64,000 bases of DNA. Source: Fulvia fulva (lineage: Eukaryota > Ascomycota > Dothideomycetes > Mycosphaerellales > Mycosphaerellaceae). The notes beneath the pieces are model-generated. The model was not told the origin of the DNA. It saw only the letters and a program-made list of their open reading frames with translations, and did no database searches. The stretch is taken from positions 310,001-374,000 of the forward strand of contig NC_063024.1 in assembly GCF_020509005.1 (NCBI RefSeq), written 5' to 3'. Within the stretch, counting starts at the first letter, position 1, and every line of letters begins with the position of its first letter. A program made the translations under genes and the position numbers. Below, piece by piece: positions 23,880-34,483 of the stretch.

Positions 23880-25771
23880 ATGCCATGCGGTCCACCAGCG
23901 TCTGAGACACTAGCACATGGTTGTCGATTATAGCTAACATCCTTCTGTTTGTGGGTTACGTTTCTGAAGAGATCAGGCATCGAGCAGTGTCTAAAACCAT
24001 GGTATAAGAGGAACGCATCGTGCAGCACGTATCTCCCGTGGTCGACCATGGTCTCAGACACTGCTACGTGGTTCTCGAGCATAGCTCACGCCCTTCTGAA
24101 GGGTAACCTTTTGAAGGGTAGCAAGCATCGAGCAGTGTCTGAGACGATAGTGTGAATGGAGCACGCTGTGCAGCACGTATCTCGCACGGTCTACGGTGTG
24201 AATGGAGCGCGTCATAAGCACGTATCTCACGCGGTCCACCATGGTCTACGGCACTGTTACATGGATCTCGAGTATAGCTAACACCCTTCCGTTTGTGGCA
24301 TACTGAAGGGCACAAGGCATCAGGCAATGGTCTGCATATGACGGACCGTCAAGACTCTTCTGCCAAAGGCGCCGATTACACCCTTCGGGCCGTGGGTTGA
24401 GACACTGCCACGTGCTTTTCGAGCATAGCTGACGCCTATCTGATTGTAGGTCAGCATAATGAAGAGTACAAGGCATTAGGCAGTCGTCTAAACTATAGTG
24501 GACTGGTAAGACTACTCTGCACAAGGCGCCCATTCCACCCATCGGGCTATGGTCTGAGACACTGCCACATCTTTTCGAGTATGGCTAACACCCATCTGTT
24601 CGTAGTCAGTATACCGGAGGGTACAAGGCTGCAGGCAGTAGTCTAGACTATGGTGCACCGGCGAGACATCACCTGCACCAGGCATCCCGTTCCATCCTTC
24701 GGGCCATGGTCAGAGACAACGCCACGTCGTTCTCGAGCATGGCTAACACCCTTCTGGCTGTAGATCAGGATGCTGGAGGGTACAACGCATCAGGCAGTAG
24801 TCTAGACTGTGATGGATCGTTTGAGACATCCACTGCACCACGCGCCCCATTCCGTGCTTCCGTCCTTGGTCTGAGATGGTGCCATGTCGTTCTCGAGTCT
24901 GCTATGACCTTGCGAAAAATCCCGAGATTCAGTATGGCTGACATCTTTGATCTGAGATACTGCCAGGTCGTTCTCGAGTCTGCAACGACCTTACGGAACA
25001 TCCCAAGATTCAGCATGGCTGACATCCTCTTGTTTATAGGTCAGTGTAATGAAGGGCACAGGGCATTAGACAGTGGTTTAGACGATAGTGGACCGTTGGA
25101 GACACCTATTGCACAAGGCGTTCCGTCGCACCCTTTGGTCCATGGTCTGAAAGACTGCCACGTCGTTCTGGAGTCTGCAACGACCTTGCCAAACATCCCA
25201 GGACTCGGCATAGCTAACATCCTTCTGCTTGTAGATGAGTATACTAAAGGGACAAGGTATCAGACCGTGGTCCAGACTATAGTGGACCATTAGAAGACAC
25301 CCACTGTACAAGGCGCTCCGTTGCACCTTCAGATCCTTGGTCTGGGATACTGCCACGTCGTCCTCGAGCCTGTGACGACCTTGCGAAATCGCATCCTTCT
25401 ATTTGTAGGTAAGCAGGGTGAAGGGCACAAGGCCTTAGACAGTGATCTAGACTACAGTGAACAGTTGGAGACACCCACTGCATAAGTCGCTCCGTTGCAC
25501 CCTTTGGTATATGGTCTAAGATACTGTCACGTCGTTCTCGAGTCTGCGACGACCTTGCGAAACATCCTAAAAAGATTTAGCATGGCTAAAATCCTTCCGT
25601 TTGTAGGTTAGTATCATAAAGAGCACAAGGCATTAGACAGCGGTTCAGACAATGGTGACCGTTGGAGACACCCACTGCACAAGGCGCTCCGTTGCAGCCT
25701 TCGGTCTATCGTCTGAGACACTGCTACGTGCTTTTCGACTATGGCTGACATCCTTCCGTTGGGAGTGGTGT
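23880..25771. repeat. Tandem repeat array, family C (about 12 unit starts)
   Basis: Units begin with gtctgagacactgccacgt or a close variant at 23900, 24051, 24244, 24395, 24552, 24709, 24869, 24951 (partial), 25144, 25340, 25514 and 25711. The first half has a period of about 151-160 bp (one 193). The second half has about 174-197 bp, because most units gained a segment resembling ctgcaacgaccttgcgaaac. Each unit also carries catggctaacacccttctg next to a ttgtaggt, then gaagggcacaaggcattag and gagacacccactgcac. The frame 24706-25293 stays open across about three units. Sequence is not AT-rich. Confidence 0.8.
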
Positions 25772-25825
25772 AGCTGAAGCTTGATGAGCTCCACGGAGCG
25801 CTCAGTCGGTACCATCGGTCTGAAG
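25772..25825. repeat. Outlying family-B repeat copy
   Basis: Here agcttgatgagctccacgga and gcgctcagtcggtaccatcg match the family-B core. The copy lies on the far side of the family-C array and 44 bp before the start codon of the next gene, so the C array appears to lie inside the B array. Confidence 0.7.
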
Positions 25826-25868
25826 TGAAGGTGTTGGAGCTCGACACCTATGAAGCATCACGTCGACC

Positions 25869-26670
25869 ATGGATCTGCTTCGATCGAGCTTCCCAGACCG
25901 AATCACAACTCAGAAGACTGTCGAGGAGCATCCCAGCTTGTCTTTTGACCACGCATTTCCGGGAGATGAAGGTGACGACCTTGGTATGTGATGATCGAAC
26001 TTGCTAGCGCAAGCGCAAATTAACAGCTGCAGATGAAGTCGAGCGCCCTGAAGAGGTAGTGCAGTGCGATGATGACTATCTGGTGGGCGTCTCCGAGATG
26101 CTTTCGCTCATCCACGTCCGAGTCGAGCTGTACACCAAGTTTCGCAACGGCGTATCCGTTACAATGCCGAAGTACATCGAGTGCAAGGGTCGTCTAGATC
26201 ATCTCAGCACATCAGAGAGCCTCCTTGAGGGAGCGCTTGCCGACCTGGCTCACGTGAAGCCTATGATAGCACGACTCAAAGCGCACCCAGAGCTTGTCAG
26301 CGACGCTATCACTCGACGCGAGTTTTTTCAACTTGCAAGCATCGTCATCAATGAGAGTTCTATGGCCGTAAAAATGTGGGAGAAGTTGGAGGAGGGCTTG
26401 GAGCAGCTCGAACAGCCACAACACGATGCCGATGTATCGACTTCAATGGACCCAGCGCTTGGTGTGGCATACACCCCTTGGCAGAGTTAGTGTCGCCAGC
26501 TTCCACTCCGGGAGAGCTCTCCGATCATCAAGGCTATGTTGGCGGAGCACAAAGGACTGCAGCCGAGCATGATGCAGCTCTTCCCGCACCAAGGCCTTTC
26601 GATCGTAGAGCGGTGTCGGCAGAAGGTGGATGCCATGGTGATGGCGAATCACAAGTCTCAAGTAGTGTGA
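25869..26670 (+). CDS. Unknown protein at the mating-type locus (231 aa)
   Basis: Three exons join in frame: 25869-25983, 26033-26433 and 26491-26670. The first intron has gtatgt...ctgcag ends and joins an acidic run (PGDEGDD then DEVERPEEVV). The second intron, 57 bp with gtatcg...gttag, is chosen because it removes the TAG at 26488-26490 and restores a long helical frame ending VERCRQKVDAMVMANHKSQVV. I recognise no domain. The protein is mostly helical and charged, without signal peptide or membrane span. It is convergent with MAT1-2-1 (121 bp between stops) and starts just after the repeat block. Extra small genes (MAT1-2-12 class) are known beside MAT1-2-1 in Mycosphaerellaceae; membership is a guess from position. 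If the second intron is not spliced the protein ends at 26490. Confidence 0.65.
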
Positions 26671-26791
26671 GCAACACATGAGGATGGAGAGATTTATCGA
26701 GAAAGCACAAGTATTAGCTATATACGGTGTCGTCACTGCTGTACAAACAAAACAAAAGCAAACGCCGAGCAAAACAAGCATGCCTCTCCAC

Positions 26792-28101
26792 TCAAGCCTC
26801 GCCAGTATAGAGTGGCTGCCAGTTGTCAGCGGGGGCGAAGCCATCTGGGACGCCAGGGGCGCCAGAGGCACCCTCCACGTCGAAGTAGAGACCAAGGTTC
26901 TCTAGCTCCTTATCAAGCTGCTCTTGGCGATACTGCTCAGCGAAGGGGTCCTGCGTGCGAGCTCCCTCGCCAGTGGTGGTAGGATTGGAGGCCCACTCGG
27001 CGAAGGCCTGCGCCTCAGCGCCATCATCGTTCGTAGGAAGACTGTCTTCAGCCGGCAGGCACAGCCATGAGTCGTCGGAGGTGAGAGGACCGGCAGCCAC
27101 CGCAATGCTGCCTGCATTCGCTGGCAGCTGTGGCTGCTGGGAGTTGAACAGCTCCAGCTGGTCGTGAAGTCCATCGTCACCAGCGAAGCCAGGGAAGACA
27201 TCGAAGGCGGCGAGAGGTGTGCCATCGAGGATGGTGAGCTGTGAAGTGTTGTTCTGGTAAGGCGGTGTGAAGGTGTCGACGGTGGTCTGCTCATTCTGTT
27301 GGGCTGGGACCGTGGTCGCATCTGTGGTAGCGTCGGTGCTGCGGGACACTGCAGCAAGCTTGGCCAGCTTGTTCTTGGTCATGCGCTTCTTCTTCTCGGA
27401 TGGCTTGCGTGGCTGGTACTGGTAGCCTGGATGGGCGATCGCATGCTGGCGCTTCTCGTCCTGCGAGATGTCAGTCACATGTCAGGCTCGAATCGGGAAG
27501 ATGAAGACCGACCTCAGCTCTCTGCTTGTACTCGTCTTTGACAGCTTGACTCTCGCGAGACCACATGTTGCCGATGATCTTGGCTGGCATGAGTGTCAGT
27601 GAGGATGCTCAGTAGCATGGGCAGTGTGTACTTACAGATGTCATTGTTATGCATTCCAGGGTACGCAGCTGAGACGCTTGCGTGGTGGTTGAGACGGTAG
27701 ATCATGAATGCGTTCTTTGGGCGTGCAACCTTCGCCACGCTCTTCTTCGTGGATGCAGCGGCATTGGTGCTGGGCTGGCTTGCAGAGATGGGGCTCGTCA
27801 TGGGCGAAACAGGCTTGAGGCCGATGATGCTTGCAGATGTGTCGATGAGGTAGTCGAACCCGGTGTTGAGCTGGAACCTGAAGAAATCAGCATTGCCTCG
27901 ATATCGAGGGCATCATGTTTAGACTCACTCGAGGTTCGTCCTGAGCTCTTCAAATCTCTCGGGACCCAGTACGAGCATGTCAGTGATTGGCACAGCTATC
28001 TGCTTAGCGCCGCCGAGCCATGCGGCGAGGATCCCTCGCTGGACCCTGTAGTAGTCGTCGTCGTAGGCCGGTTGCGGGTAGGAAGTGATCTGAGTAGCCA
28101 T
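26792..28101 (-). CDS. MAT1-2-1: Mating-type protein MAT1-2-1 (HMG-box transcription factor)
   Basis: Four exons, 27929-28101, 27636-27877, 27513-27583 and 26792-27460, give 384 aa. The MATA-type HMG box spans about residues 107-185: KVARPKNAFMIYRLNHHASV, then GMHNNDISKIIGNMWSRES and EYKQRAEDEKRQHAIAHPGY. The second intron splits the serine codon of NDIS-K, the intron position conserved in MAT1-2-1 genes of filamentous ascomycetes. The third intron has a weak donor (gtcggt) but joins RAE to DEKRQH as the family requires. A basic stretch (RKPSEKKKR) follows the box, and the last 170 residues are Gln/Pro/acidic. The protein is a nuclear regulator defining the MAT1-2 mating type, controlling pheromone and mating genes. 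No MAT1-1-1 alpha-box gene is in the window, which fits heterothallism. Confidence 0.96.
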
Positions 28102-28425
28102 TGCGTTACTTGTTGTGTCACTCGTGTGGTTCTTGTGCTTGCAGTGGTGTTGCGGATGGTTGTGAGAGGGTGTGTGTGATGTGTGTTTGGAAGAATTTGC
28201 AAAGCAGAACTGGCAGAAGGGCAGAAGGAAATGTTCTCAAACGAGGTGGCTGGGCGAGTTGCGTTGCAGGGGCCATTTCGCATGCGGGCTTCGAAACTTT
28301 AATTCGGCCACAACCACAGCGCCCACGGATACGCGGACCACATTTGCGACCACGCCGAGTTCACTCACCTCAGGTGTAGCTTCTCCTAGTACCTTCCTCC
28401 GACAGTATCGCAGTTTCCTCACAAG
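28102..28425. promoter_or_regulatory. Divergent promoter of MAT1-2-1 and the 271-aa gene
   Basis: These 324 bp between two head-to-head starts must hold both promoters, so the two genes could be co-regulated. A GT/TG-rich stretch (gttgtgtcactcgtgtggtt) lies on the MAT1-2-1 side. No HMG-binding site is claimed. Confidence 0.55.
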
Positions 28426-29357
28426 ATGGCGGCCTGGAAATTCCACCCCTCAAATGCCAGGTGCAAGTCGCTGCTGTCTGCCTGTATTGGTGCACTCGAA
28501 GAGGTGCTGGAGATCGCAGAATCTCCCGACACCTCACTCGACCTTACGCTGGATACAGACGAAGATGAGTCCAATTGGGCTTCAAACTTCAAGCCCGTGC
28601 AGCATGGACGCCGCATCTACATCAACAAAAGTCAGCGGGCGGACATTGAACATGTGATGCTTCTCCGCGACCTTTACCGCATCGAGGGCAAGACCCACGA
28701 GGACCTACAAAATCTCACTATTTCCAAGCTGAGCAACAGGAGCACGTGGCTGAAGCGTCTTGCAACAGGCAACGCCTTCACACAGCAGCTTTACCAGACA
28801 ATCGACCTCGACCTCGGCCGTGTTGCGCTCCACGGTAAAGCCGACCACCAGACTATTGCTTCGTAAGTTCATGTAGGATCGTGAGTCGCGGCGAAGATTG
28901 CTAACGAAGATCCAGCGAGACCGACCGCTTTGCACTCTCTAGGCGGTGGGTGCAGATGTCGATCTATGTCCCAGGAACTGGCTTCCCCGCCTTCAAGAAG
29001 CAGGTCCTCGATAGGCTTTCCGTTCTGAGCGCAGGACCAAATGAGCTGGAGATGTTCTTGTTCAGCTCGAGATTGCGCCTACCCAGGGAAGCGGTTGAGA
29101 AGTTCTGTAAGTTTATCAGCAAGCTGGCTCCGGCCTTGATACGGAAAGGCAGCTACTGACCTAATCTAGTCGAGGAAAAGTACAAGTTTATCAAGGCGAC
29201 CCTAGAAATACAGGAGCCCCGCCACATGAAAGGTTTCCTGCAAGCGCTGGAGAAGATATTAAGACGTCAAGCAGGCGTGGGCAGAAGTGATCAAGGACAA
29301 GAAACGAGAAGACCCAAGGCCAGGCGCAATGCAGCAGTGAAGGGCAAGACCTCCTGA
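28426..29357 (+). CDS. Unknown protein at the mating-type locus (271 aa)
   Basis: Three exons, 28426-28862, 28916-29106 and 29170-29357, give 271 aa. Both donors are gtaagt and the acceptors (gatccag, aatctag) keep frame, making a Ser and a Phe codon across the joints. The protein starts MAAWKFHPSNARCKSLLSAC, has an acidic stretch near 40-50 (DLTLDTDEDESNW), a helical middle and a basic end (RRPKARRNAAVKGKTS) that could act in nuclear import. No family is recognised and there is no signal peptide. It is divergent from MAT1-2-1 across a 324-bp promoter, so it is a good candidate for an idiomorph-specific MAT gene such as the MAT1-2-12 class described in Mycosphaerellaceae; that link rests on position only. 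Confidence 0.75.
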
Positions 29358-32300
29358 TACGGCCCATCGGATCCGAGCAGGACGCCTTTGTTGGCATGTT
29401 TGATGAAAGCGAGCTAGACGCGGGTGGAATGTGAATCTGCCGCGCCATGTCTTATCGGTCAGGAATGCGGGAGGGAGCACTTCTACAAAGGCACAAAGTC
29501 ACAAAAGGAGATGGCTCTTCTGTAACGAGCGATTCAATACACTTCAAAGTAATGTAAAGCGATGAGAACTGTGTGCACGATGATCGAGAGTCTTCAGCGT
29601 GAGAGGTGAGGTCGAGAGTGGAACAAGGCTTCGGGCGGCATCCTTCCGGAACCGCGAGCTTGGCAGCGCCGCAAGCATCAGTGCGCTATGCTGACTTCAC
29701 GTTGATGTTTCTGTTGTGATGTGCCGTGTCTATGTCTCTATCTATGGCTGAAAGAGCGTGCGAAAGAGCGTGGATCGATACCGCCCCTCTGGCCTCTTTC
29801 ATGACGACGATATCGCGAGTCCGATTCCCCATCGATCCTTGAGAATGCCGAATGCAGACAACCCTATTTCCTCCGTATGCCTGACCACGATAGAGCAATA
29901 CTGCTACCTGGTAGAAGAGCTGATGGCCGGTCAAGAAAGATCAGATCATGTTCAAGCCTCGTGTCGATCGAAAGGGAAAGATCTCTGAAGTCTGTATGGT
30001 CCATTGGGCCGTCCTGCGTGCGACCCAAGTGACGTAGACAGCATACAATCCACTGTGACAACGAAAGAGAAGATGCCGTCCGTACCTGTACGTGGCATGT
30101 TGAAGAGATGGTAGAATACGTGCATGGGCGAGACCTTTGATTGAAGTTGGCCTGGGTGTAGTACTGTTCATGGAGATATGATCCCGTGTTCCAGTCCATG
30201 CCGCAACGTGATACGAAACAATGTGGCCTTGATATATATATGTGGGATGGGTGCCAGCATGTTGCCATATGGAAGCCAGTCTCCGCTCGGAGCTTTGGAG
30301 GTAGGCATGAATCTCAAGACTCGCTGAACACTGTGGGAAAACATGAGTGGAAACAGCGTCGTTAAATGTTGAAAGACTGTGCGAGAGAGGAGACCAATGC
30401 AAGTATTTTTGCTGAAAGAACGGTATTGATGCTGCGTGTTGTGTGCAATACAATGGCAACATAGCTCGGCATGTCGAGCAAGCCATTGAGCTGACAATGA
30501 GGAGACGACAACAATCTGCTGGGGACGACAGTCAATGGCAACAGCATCAGGTATGTGCAAGGACTACCTGCATTGTCAATGTCGCTGAGTGTCTAACACC
30601 CCCATCAGCGACCTCCATCGCCAACGCCCACCAACATGCCCCATCTCATCCTCAAGTGTGAAAGAGCACCATCCTCGAGGCCAGCGACCACCTCTCCCAC
30701 CGGCTCACGCATCTCCTCAGGCACCATCAACCCATGTCCACAAACGCGACTCAGGGTCCTCCAGTGTGAACCACCATCCGTACACCACGTGGTAAACCAC
30801 AGTCCACACGCGCACGCACCCAGCAACCAGTCACCGCGACGACCAGAACTCGTGGCACGGCAACCACGTGGCAACCAAAAGCCCTGAAACAATAGCCGTT
30901 ACACGACTTCTGTTCCTATTGTGAGCGACTCAGCCAATGGGAGAAGCGGAATGGCGGGGAGTGAGGACCCTGAATGGGGCGCAGCAGAAGCGCGTGGAAG
31001 AGTTCCCAGCCTCCGAAATTTGGGAGATGGAGCGTGCGGAGGATGGGAAGGGTCCACGGAGAGGGGTTTCTCCAGGGCCGAAATGCCAAGCGGGACATGT
31101 GGTGGATGAGCTTGCTGGAGGAGGGGAGGATGATGGCTTTAATCACCACTTTTGAGTACATACGAACTACCATTGTAATCAGCAGAGTCTTGCGATGTCC
31201 CTCGAGAAGGAATGGAACCAATCGGTGCACATATCGTCGAGTTCTAAGTGCCAGCATGTGATACACGTACCAGGCTATCCCAACACTGCATATCTTCCTA
31301 GATACACATATGTAGAGTACAGATCTTCGAGTGTTGAGTCAGGGCTACAAGACGATTCACTTTGTAGGCCCCCAGCATGAGTACAGCAGAAGTTGTGGCC
31401 TGGGAGGGCTGGCTCGAAATCGAGACAGGGGGTATATCACTGGAAGATGATAAATGAGCGTCTTCAAACATAACTAGTCTTTTTCAGAGTGATCAAAAGG
31501 TCCTTGGAGAGGCCGTCGATGGGGCATGGATGTACGTGGTCGGCAAGTATGACATGCCGGCAAGAATGCTCAAATTGGGACCATGGGCATATCGCCTTCC
31601 CACATAGCAATGAGGCCAAACAAAGTACACGAGCTCCTAAAGATACCCTCAAAGACAGGATCCCAGCCCATAAACTTCCCCATCCCAGCCCGTGAGCCTC
31701 CAATATCCCCCTCGAGCCCTAGCCCCAAACCACCTCCTCCCATCCCATTCCCTCTGTCCTCACGGTGGAGCCTTTGAGAGACCCGAATCCTACGCTCCAG
31801 AATATGCTCTCTCAATCTCGTCCCCAAAGTCCGTCCATCCCTGCCCGTGTTCCCACAATATCACCGCCTGAAATCCCCCTCTTCCACGGCACCATCATTA
31901 CGCCACCACCACTCCCCGCCGCGCCCAACAAACCACACCAGGCTCAAGAGCAGGTCTCATATACGGGATCCCGACCCCCCAAGGCTCGGTGCCGGCTGCA
32001 AAATACTCCCGCCTCATGGTCGCGATGAAGCCATTTTTGGGCGGATGGTGTAGGACGACGAGGACGTGGGTGGAAGGCCTGGATTCAACGGGAGGTACTA
32101 AATAAACACCATAGAAGAGATCGCGAGTAGTCTTGAAGAGGCGCCGGAGGTAGACATGGTGTGAGACTCGATTTCGTGCCCAAAATGGGCGAAAACAGCT
32201 CGAGGACGATATCGTGATGGCGCGGACCCGCCTCGACTTCAGTGGCGCGGCATTTGAAGCGTCTATGTTCATAGAATAGATCCTGCGCGGCGGATGGGAG

Positions 32301-32420
32301 GTGCCTGGTATACATCGCCGCCGCCGTCGCGATTTGTGCTTTTTGGCGCATTTTTCGCATTTTCGAGGTACGGAATGAATTCACCAGCATCCGAAAAATT
32401 CAGATTTTCGAATTTCTCAT
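29358..32420. other. 3-kb gene-poor interval between MAT and APN2
   Basis: No recognisable gene. On the minus strand 29941-30486 stays open for 181 codons, but its composition is not protein-like and overlapping frames are equally open. A more protein-like minus-strand frame is 31898-32272, with LFKTTRDLFYGVYLVPPVES followed by VLVVLHHPPKNGF; it may be an exon of a gene I cannot complete. A purine-rich stretch lies near 31050-31130. In related fungi this interval may contain the idiomorph border. Confidence 0.4.
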
Positions 32421-34483
32421 CTATCGATTCTCAAACTTCTCCGTCCACGCCTTCTCACTCTCACCCTGCTTCTGCACACCACCCAACCCATTCGACGTAT
32501 CCGTAGCAGCAGCAACATCCTTCGCCTCCTTTGATCTTGCATCCCAATCACCACACCAGATGAAGGTTCCACATCTCCATTGTGTTCCTTTCTCTTTCTC
32601 ACCGCTTGGACCGAGCGGACGCGCGCACATCCAGAAGGAGCGGCCTTGGTTGCTGCCTTTTTTCTTTGTTTGCATGCTTTTGCAGGGTTCGGCGTGGCCT
32701 TCGCAGAGGGGCGCGACGGGTTTGGCGAAGAGGGCGCCCCAGGTTCGTTGGGTTTTCTCGGCGGTGGCGAGTTGGGAGGCGAATTGGCGTGGGGAGGGGG
32801 ATTGGCTGGCGGCGGTGGAGGGTTGGGTGCTGGATGGTGTCTGAGAAGGCTCGCTTTGAGTGGTAGGTCTGGGGAATTCGCTGTCTGCTGTCTCAGTGAC
32901 TGTAGTCTCGGCAGAGCTAACGCCATTGATGTCCAGTGTTTGAGCTGGCTCTGTTGGCAGCTGTACTGGAGGTGGGTTCTTTGACTGGAAGAAGCCTTTC
33001 AGACTCTGCTGGCCTTTCGTTGACTGTGTCTTCGTGCCGTTCGACTTGGGCTCTGGTTTCTGCCGCTTCACTGGTTGCTCTTTCGCTGCTGAAGGCTTCC
33101 GCTTGACTGGAGAAGCTATCGAGGTAGGCGGAGGCGTATCTACCTTGCTATTGCTGCTGTCGACAATAGTAGCCGTGTCAATATCGGTCTTGACAGGCGA
33201 GGCAGCACTGGCAATAGCATCAATGGCCGATGCTTCCGCATTGTTCTCGCTCGCAGCTGGCTGGGTCGAGGCCTGCGCTTTCTTCAGAGAAGGCGCCGCA
33301 AACATTGCCTTGATGCTTCTCCTCTTGTCGAACTCTGGCATACGCTTGGCTGAGAAGAGCGGCGTGGATGTTATCTTCCACTCAACCTTCCTCTCGCCCT
33401 CCACAAACCAGCCTGGGGGGTTCATCACATCCAGGAAGGAAACATCTTTGCCGTCCATAGCGACCTTGTCTTTGAAGTCGCCGTACACGGGACAGTGGTC
33501 TGACCCAAGCAGACCCTCTTGAATGTTCGCATCCTTGAGCCAGTCCTTCATCTTCTCGGACACCAGCACAAAGTCGATTCTGGCACCATAGTTGCCAGGA
33601 CGAGCATTCGTCTTCGTCTCCCAACAAGTGTACATGCCCTTTCGATCAGGATGGAATAACCTGCTGGTATCCCACAGCACACCCTTCTCCCTGCCTTCGT
33701 CCCTCTCATCCAGCACTTCTCCGTCCACGAGCATCTGGTTGAAGATGCGGCGGTTCGGCGACATCAGGTACTGCTCTCTCGTGCCCAAGCCTTTACGGAT
33801 GTCCTCGAGAGTTGGGGCAGAATCGATCTCGTGTCGCGATACGTTCAGATCCCCTAGCAGCACCACGTTCTTGCCCTCCTTGACCAGGTTGCGTATCCGG
33901 CAGTCCAGAGCATTGATGAACCCAAAACGAAAGTCATCTCGATTACCCATACTGTTAGCAGGCGAGTACACACCAAACAGCACAAAAGCAGGGAACTCCA
34001 CCACTACACATCGTCCCTCCGCATCCAGCGCCGCAGCATCTACCCCCAATTCCGCCGTCTGAAGAGCACTGGGGTATCCTCCTATACTCTGCTCCTCCGG
34101 CAGCTCTCTATACGGCAGCCCAGAAGGCGAAGGCAGCACCCCCAGCAGTCCCTCCTCTGCCCGTATTGGCGCGCATGTCGCGTTTCGCGTATAGATGCCC
34201 ACACCTGAGTATCCCTTCTTGTGCTTCGGCAGACTGAAGTAGCAGTCCCATCCATCTACCAGCACCATGTCATCGCGAAGGTCTTTGCGCTGGATCTTGA
34301 GCTCTTGCATGACTACGATGTCGCTTTCGAGGATGTCGAACATGGAGGAGTAGCTGCGCGTCGTGTTCCATGGCGGGTAGGAGAACGGGTTGCGGATGCC
34401 GTTGACGTTCCTGAAGACATATAAGATCAGTATAGCACGTACATCATGGTGGTATTGATGGCATACCAGGTAGTGAGTCTCAT
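32421..34483 (-). CDS. APN2: DNA-(apurinic or apyrimidinic site) lyase / AP endonuclease 2
   Basis: Two exons, a 17-bp exon 34467-34483 and 32421-34410, give 668 aa. The tiny first exon encodes MRLTT and, across the intron, the W of WNVNGIRN, the canonical start of the exonuclease III fold; this is why the longer open frame beginning at 34670 was rejected. Catalytic blocks include DIVVMQELKIQ, KKGYSGVGIYTRN, NVVLLGDLNVSRHEID, ARIDFVLVS and GLLGSDHCPVYGDF. A Ser/Pro/Lys-rich linker leads to a C-terminal GRF zinc finger (CEGHAEPCK...FWMCARP...CGTFIW). Apn2 cleaves abasic sites and 3'-blocked ends in nuclear base-excision repair. It is a standard flanking marker of the mating-type locus in filamentous ascomycetes. 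Confidence 0.95.

Noticed and set aside
23880..25771. CRISPR-like array
   Set aside because: Units are 150-200 bp, diverged along their whole length, with no short identical repeats and unique spacers, and the genome is eukaryotic.
19780..25825. RIP-mutated transposon
   Set aside because: The block is not AT-rich, shows no excess of TpA by eye and has no reverse transcriptase or transposase remnants that I can read.
29941..30486. 181-codon minus-strand frame as a gene
   Set aside because: Composition is Cys/His/Ser-rich without structure, overlapping frames are equally long, and no family or splice context supports it.
33034..33522. Plus-strand 162-codon frame inside APN2
   Set aside because: It is the mirror of the well-supported APN2 coding strand.
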